64,000 nucleotides of DNA from JBFMAI01 sp040755725 (lineage in GTDB: Bacteria > Planctomycetota > Phycisphaerae > UBA1845 > Fen-1342), in contig JBFMAI010000039.1 in the NCBI GenBank assembly GCA_040755725.1, positions 124,001 to 188,000 on the forward strand, in the 5' to 3' direction. The notes beneath the pieces were generated by a model. The model was given only the letters and a program-made list of their open reading frames with translations, did not search any database and was not told the origin of the DNA. The position numbers were made by a program, and so were the translations under genes. Positions 60,283 to 64,000 of this stretch are shown piece after piece (the stretch's first letter is position 1; each line of letters begins with the position of its first letter).

Positions 60283-60902
60283 GCCCCGGGCTCCAGGGGG
60301 GCCGAGAAGAACTGCAACTCGCATTGGAGCGAGTAGCGGTACGCGTCGTGGACCGCGGGAGTGTCGGCAGCCAGGGCATCCAGCAGCGTTTCCACCTGCC
60401 GCGCCAACAGGTCGAACTCGCGGCTGCTGTAGGTGTCGATCCAGCGGGCGAACGGGTGGGCGCCGCGCCGCTGCGCGGCCCCCGCCTGCCCGAGGTACGC
60501 GTACAACCGCATGCACGGGGTCATCGCCGCCAGCGTCGGCCCCAGGTCCGTGTGCCAAGCCGTCCGCCGCAGGAAGTCCGTGTATGCCAGCGTGCTGGGC
60601 CAGGGGGAGACCTCGTCGAGCTCGATGCCCAGGTCGGCCGCGTACGCGGCGTGCAGCTTCAGCTCCTCGAGCGCGCCGCCGACGAAGCTGTACAGTTGCC
60701 GCACATGGGCCAGCGACTCGCAGCGGGCCAGCGCCACCGCGTACGCCTGGACAAACGCCCGCAGGAAGAACGCGTCCTGCCCCACGTAGCGCCGAAACGC
60801 CTCGATCGCCAGCGTGCCCGCGAACAAGCCGCGTACAAACGGGTGATGCCGGCAGGCATGCACGATGTCGGCGTTCTCTTGCCAGAGGATGGCGTGCAGC
60901 AC
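60279..60902 (-). CDS. tenA: TenA_C-type thiaminase II (aminopyrimidine aminohydrolase)
   Basis: 207 residues. TenA hydrolyses amino-HMP from degraded thiamin to HMP. Active-site residues match the Cys class: Asp in YVGQDAFFL, Tyr near AYTDF, Cys130 in MTPCMRLYAYLG, and Glu in SLQCELQFF. The GTG start abuts the stop of the upstream TenA gene with no gap. Downstream ThiD can use the HMP directly. Confidence 0.9.
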   Translation of the reverse strand: MLHAILWQENADIVHACRHHPFVRGLFAGTLAIEAFRRYVGQDAFFLRAFVQAYAVALARCESLAHVRQLYSFVGGALEELKLHAAYAADLGIELDEVSPWPSTLAYTDFLRRTAWHTDLGPTLAAMTPCMRLYAYLGQAGAAQRRGAHPFARWIDTYSSREFDLLARQVETLLDALAADTPAVHDAYRYSLQCELQFFSAPLEPGA

Positions 60903-61517
60903 TCAGCTCTCCCAGATCATCTGCCAGAAGTCCCGCTCGTGACGCAGCACCTCGTTGAACGCCGGTTGCCGGCCCGGGTGCTCATGCTCGCCGGCCAGCT
61001 TCAACAGCCCACCGACGTACTCGGCAAAGCGCGGGCTGGACCAGCGCTCGATGAACTCGGCATACGGGCCGGTCGTCGGCAGCGCACTCCACGCCGCCAG
61101 GTACGCCGCCTCAACGCCCAATAGAATCGCCGCCAGCACAGCGAAGTCCCGCGTGTACGCGGCGGCGATCAGGTAATCGACGTACCGGCGGCACACCGGG
61201 TGCGGCGGGCCGTGCAGCTCGAGTTTCAATCGGCCGGCGTGCTGCTCGAACCAGGTCAGCTCGGCGTCGAGGGCCGTCAGGCCCGCGATCAGCAACCCGT
61301 ACGCTGCGCGCGGCGCCTTGGCCGTCATGACGGCCTGGAAGCTCAACAGGCCCCGCGCGAAGGCGTAGTCCTGGACCAGCCAGCGCTGGAACGCCTCGGG
61401 GGGCAATGTGCCGTCCGCCACCGCGTCCAGAAACCGCGCCCGCGTGGCCTGCCGCCACAAGTCGCCCGCCGCTGCCACCCAGGGAGAGCGCAGGATGTCG
61501 TCCATGACTGCAATCAT
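60903..61517 (-). CDS. TenA_E-type / THI-4 family protein
   Basis: 204 residues. Same fold (FQRWLVQDYAFARGLLSFQA, ELTWFEQHAGRLKLEL, AYTRDFAVLAAILLGVEAA, GLLKLAGEHEHPGRQPAFNE) but with no Cys at the catalytic position and Glu near it (GVEAAYLAAW), as in the TenA_E class. Its start overlaps the PEBP stop (ATGA). A role parallel to TenA in pyrimidine salvage is inferred. Confidence 0.85.
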   Translation of the reverse strand: MIAVMDDILRSPWVAAAGDLWRQATRARFLDAVADGTLPPEAFQRWLVQDYAFARGLLSFQAVMTAKAPRAAYGLLIAGLTALDAELTWFEQHAGRLKLELHGPPHPVCRRYVDYLIAAAYTRDFAVLAAILLGVEAAYLAAWSALPTTGPYAEFIERWSSPRFAEYVGGLLKLAGEHEHPGRQPAFNEVLRHERDFWQMIWES

Positions 61518-62134
61518 CGCGAGTAGGTGCCGATCAGGTCGCCTTCGGCCAGGATGTGGCCCCGCATCGCGGCCAGCACCTCGGCTTTCGTCGACCCGGG
61601 GCCGAGCGACAGGGGCGTATCCAGGGCGTAAACCTTGAAATGATAGTGGTGCGTGCCGTGCCCGGGCGGCGGCATCGGCCCGCGATAGCCGACCGTGCCC
61701 CACGAGTTCTTGCCCTGCACGGCCCCCGCAGGGTCGGTCAACGTCGGCGTCCGTGGCCGACCCTCGGCCAAACCGACCGCCGTCGCCGGGATCTTGTACA
61801 TGACCCAATGCACCCAATCCCCCGGCGGCGCGTCGGGGTCATCGACGATTAGCGCCAACTCCAACGTCTTGGGCGGCACACCTACCCAAGCCAATGCCGG
61901 GGACAGGTCTTCACCTTCCCCGGTGTGACGCTTCGGCACGCGCTGCCCGGAGGCAAACGCCGGGCTCGTTATGGTGAGCTTCATGCTGGCTCCTCCGGCG
62001 GGTTGACTGGCGGCCGGCTGGGTGTCGAGCGTCGCTTGGGGCGATGATTGCGGTTGGGCCGAGACGATGCACCACCCCAGCGCACCAAACAACAAGACTG
62101 CCACGCCGACGCCCGTACGCGAACGACCCGACAT
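61514..62134 (-). CDS. YbhB/YbcL-type PEBP family protein, secreted
   Basis: 206 residues. Signal peptide VGVAVLLFGALGWCIVSA, a short Ser/Gln/Ala-rich linker, then the PEBP domain: KLTITSPAFASGQRVPKRHT, DDPDAPPGDWVHWVMYKIP, GKNSWGTVGYRGPMPPPGHG and HHYHFKVYALDTPLSL. Bacterial members bind small anions or lipids; function unclear. ATG 62134 has GGAGG eight bases upstream. It is the first gene of the thiamin-salvage operon by position, though functional relevance is not obvious. Confidence 0.85.
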   Translation of the reverse strand: MSGRSRTGVGVAVLLFGALGWCIVSAQPQSSPQATLDTQPAASQPAGGASMKLTITSPAFASGQRVPKRHTGEGEDLSPALAWVGVPPKTLELALIVDDPDAPPGDWVHWVMYKIPATAVGLAEGRPRTPTLTDPAGAVQGKNSWGTVGYRGPMPPPGHGTHHYHFKVYALDTPLSLGPGSTKAEVLAAMRGHILAEGDLIGTYSR

Positions 62135-62224
62135 GACCACCGCCTCCGCGCAGCGCCCACGCTAATATGGTAGTCCGCCGACGGCCGGCTGGGCAGTGGC
62201 CGTGCGGCGGCCAGGAGATAAGCC

Positions 62225-63226
62225 GTGCAAGCTATGGTCCTTCACGAAATCGGCCCGATCGAATCGTCGCCACTGCGACTTCAGCAGCCGGCCCCGCCGG
62301 CCCCCGGCGCGGGCGAATTGCGCTTGCGGGTTCGCTGCTGTGCCGTCTGCCGCACTGACCTGCACGTCATCGAGGGCGACCTGCCACGGCAAACCCTGCC
62401 GATCATCCCCGGCCACCAGATCGTGGGCACGGTGGACGCCCTCGGCGCCGGCGTCTCCGGGTGGCGTGTCGGCGACCGCGCCGGGGCGGCGTGGCTGCGC
62501 GGCACCTGCGGCCGGTGCGACTTCTGCACCGCGGGCCGCGAGAACCTTTGCCCACACTCCCGCTACACGGGCTACCACGAGCACGGCGGCTACGCGGAGT
62601 ATGCCGTCGTGCCGGCGGATTTCGCCTACGCGATACCGGCCGCGTTCACGGACATCGATGCCGCCCCCCTGCTGTGTGCGGGGATCATCGGCTACCGGGC
62701 GCTGAAGCGGTGCCACCTTCAGGACGGCACGCGACTGGCGTTGTACGGCTTCGGTTCGTCGGCGCACGTGGTCATGCAGATCGCCCTCTACCGCGGCTGC
62801 GAGGTGTACGTGGTCAGCCGGACCGACCGCCACCTGGAGCTGGCCCGCGACATGGGGGCCCGCTGGGTCGGTACCGACGCGGCCCAGATGCCCGTCCGCG
62901 TCGATAGTGCGATCGTGTTCGCGCCCGCGGGGAGCCTCGTGCCCACGGCGCTGGAACACCTGGAAAAGGGTGGGACGCTAGCACTGGCTGGAATCACGAT
63001 GTCCGCCGTCCCCGCGCTGGACTACGAGAAACACCTCTTCTACGAGAAGAACGTCCATTCGGTCACCGCCAACACGCGGGCCGACGCGACCGAACTCCTG
63101 GCCGAGGCGGCGGAAATCCCCATTCGTCCGCACGTGACCCAGTACGCCGTGGCGGACGCCAATCGCGCCCTCCAGGACCTCAAGGCCGACCGCCTGCGCG
63201 GCACGGGCGTGCTGGTGGTGGCTTAG
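62225..63226 (+). CDS. Zinc-binding alcohol dehydrogenase (AdhA-like MDR)
   Basis: 333 residues from GTG 62225 with AGGAG seven bases upstream. Catalytic zinc ligands are Cys in CCAVCRTDLHV and His in PGHQIVG; the structural zinc Cys cluster reads CGRCDFCTAGRENLC. The NAD(P)-binding turn is YGFGSSAHVVMQIALYRG. It lacks one Gly of the usual GxGxxG (here GFGSSA). It acts on alcohols or aldehydes; substrate unknown. Divergent from the PEBP gene and alone. Confidence 0.9.
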   Translation: MQAMVLHEIGPIESSPLRLQQPAPPAPGAGELRLRVRCCAVCRTDLHVIEGDLPRQTLPIIPGHQIVGTVDALGAGVSGWRVGDRAGAAWLRGTCGRCDFCTAGRENLCPHSRYTGYHEHGGYAEYAVVPADFAYAIPAAFTDIDAAPLLCAGIIGYRALKRCHLQDGTRLALYGFGSSAHVVMQIALYRGCEVYVVSRTDRHLELARDMGARWVGTDAAQMPVRVDSAIVFAPAGSLVPTALEHLEKGGTLALAGITMSAVPALDYEKHLFYEKNVHSVTANTRADATELLAEAAEIPIRPHVTQYAVADANRALQDLKADRLRGTGVLVVA

Positions 63227-63353
63227 CAGTCCGTTGAAGAACCGCAGCGTTGGACCTCCGGGCCCGGCGCGACCGTCTTGGCAACCCGAGAACGCCGGAC
63301 TCGGAGGTCCGGCGCTGCGGGTGCAAGAGCCACAAACGGTTTTTCAACGGTCG
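63227..63353. mobile_element. MITE-like inverted repeat element
   Basis: Terminal inverted repeats CCGTTGAAGAACCG (63231-63244) and CGGTTTTTCAACGG (63337-63350) match in 13 of 14 bases. A second inner pair follows, CGCAGCGTTGGACCTCCG and CGGAGGTCCGGCGCTGCG. The whole is about 125 bases without coding capacity, flanked by TTA on both sides. It begins right after the alcohol dehydrogenase stop and could also serve as a transcription stop hairpin. Confidence 0.6.
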
Positions 63354-63439
63354 GTTAACGGGCCCCTGCGGAGCGCCCGGCCGCCAGTCGGCCCCTTCCG
63401 CACCCATTCCCGCGGAGGGATGAACGACCTCGGCCGGGC

Positions 63440-64000
63440 TCACGCGATCAGGTTAACCAACCGCCCGCGGACGACGATGACCCGTCGGGGCTCGCGGCCC
63501 TGTAGCTCGCGGGCGACGGCGGGGACCGCGCGGGCCTGTTCGACAATCTGCTCGTCGCTCGCGTCCGCCGGGACGACCACGCGCCCGCGGATGCGGCCGT
63601 TGATCTGTACTGCCAGCTCGACCGTGTCGTCGCGCACCAGCGCGGGATCGTACGCGGGCCAGGGCTGGTGGGCCAGGGACTCGGCGTGCCCGAGACGTTG
63701 CCAAAGCTCCTCGCAGATGTGCGGCGCCATGGGCGACAGCAGCGCGAGGAACCGCTCGACCTGATCGCGGCCGACCGTCGGCGCTCGCCCAGCCTCGTTG
63801 ACCCACACGATCATCTGGGCAATCGCGGTGTTGTACGCGAAACGCTCGATGTCCTCCGTGACCTTCTTGATCGTCTTGTGCAGCAACCGCTCCAGCGCCT
63901 CGGGGCGCTCGGCGCACAAGTTGGGGTTCAGCGGCGGCGGGGCGGCCGGCCCCTCCACGGGCGGCGGCACGACCAGCCGCCACACGCGCTGGAGAAAGCG
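63440..64000 (-). CDS. leuS: Leucyl-tRNA synthetase, C-terminal part
   Basis: The frame enters from the right edge (RFLQRVWRLV) and holds the anticodon-binding helical domain and the C-terminal domain: KKVTEDIERFAYNTAIAQMI, LLSPMAPHICEELWQRLGH, VELAVQINGRIRGRVVVPAD, ending VIVVRGRLVNLIA. The catalytic core lies outside the window. Length and motifs fit the bacterial enzyme. Confidence 0.94.
   Translation of the reverse strand, partial: RFLQRVWRLVVPPPVEGPAAPPPLNPNLCAERPEALERLLHKTIKKVTEDIERFAYNTAIAQMIVWVNEAGRAPTVGRDQVERFLALLSPMAPHICEELWQRLGHAESLAHQPWPAYDPALVRDDTVELAVQINGRIRGRVVVPADASDEQIVEQARAVPAVARELQGREPRRVIVVRGRLVNLIA

Noticed and set aside
62135..62224. TPP riboswitch before the thiamin-salvage operon
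   Set aside because: The gap is only about 90 bases and lacks the CTGAGA and ACCTGATC signatures.

Overview
The window is a high-GC bacterial chromosome segment, almost certainly from Planctomycetota and probably a Phycisphaerae-like lineage. The evidence is inferential. A secreted protein carries paired dockerin-like repeats ending in the GDINPFV motif that is common in these genomes. MreB and MreC are present. The S10-spc-alpha ribosomal cluster lacks rpmD. Intergenic DNA is seeded with short repeats of a kind common in planctomycete assemblies. No prophage, CRISPR array, rRNA operon or transposase gene is visible.

Region 1-5,500: a partial polyprenyl diphosphate synthase, a YhbY-type RNA-binding protein, an orphan DNA topoisomerase VI B subunit, a frameshifted and internally deleted DUF362/dockerin protein, and a tRNA-Ala(CGC) with its own promoter.

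Region 5,500-21,900 (all minus strand): one continuous ribosomal cluster transcribed rpsJ-rplC-rplD-rplW-rplB-rpsS-rplV-rpsC-rplP-rpmC-rpsQ-rplN-rplX-rplE-rpsN-rpsH-rplF-rplR-rpsE-rplO-secY-adk-map-rpmJ-rpsM-rpsK-rpsD-rpoA-rplQ, ending in a HIT-family gene. A consensus promoter precedes rpsJ. rpmD and infA are absent from their usual places.

Region 21,900-29,300: a minus-strand cell-shape operon (coiled-coil membrane protein, a 54-residue membrane protein, mreB, mreC). Divergent to it is phoH, a 7TM-HD (PgpH-type) phosphodiesterase and ybeY.

Region 29,270-50,500 holds housekeeping and accessory genes separated by repeat-rich intergenic DNA. It contains a UbiE methyltransferase with an in-frame repeat-derived insertion, a TetR regulator with a clear self-operator and a neighbouring secreted protein, a zinc-ribbon rhomboid protease, an ABC ATPase with a large envelope protein, a SpoIIE-type phosphatase, a ferredoxin, a radical-SAM operon, an OPT transporter, a sialidase-like lipoprotein, a PilZ-like/REC/degenerate-Hpt regulator, and folE.

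Region 50,600-64,000: a zincin-like protein, an S9 peptidase (lipoprotein), a DHH phosphoesterase, a PANK4-type DUF89 phosphatase, a sugar-isomerase-like TIM barrel behind an AT-rich island with a candidate small RNA, a lipoprotein plus histidine phosphatase pair, a PEBP-TenA-TenA-ThiD thiamin-salvage operon, a zinc alcohol dehydrogenase, a MITE-like inverted repeat, and the 3' part of leuS.

I found no single unmistakable new multi-gene system. The strongest unusual signals are the repeat element read through inside ubiE, the orphan archaeal-type Topo VI B subunit, and the minus-strand promoter plus hairpin/U-tract near 56,430-56,520.
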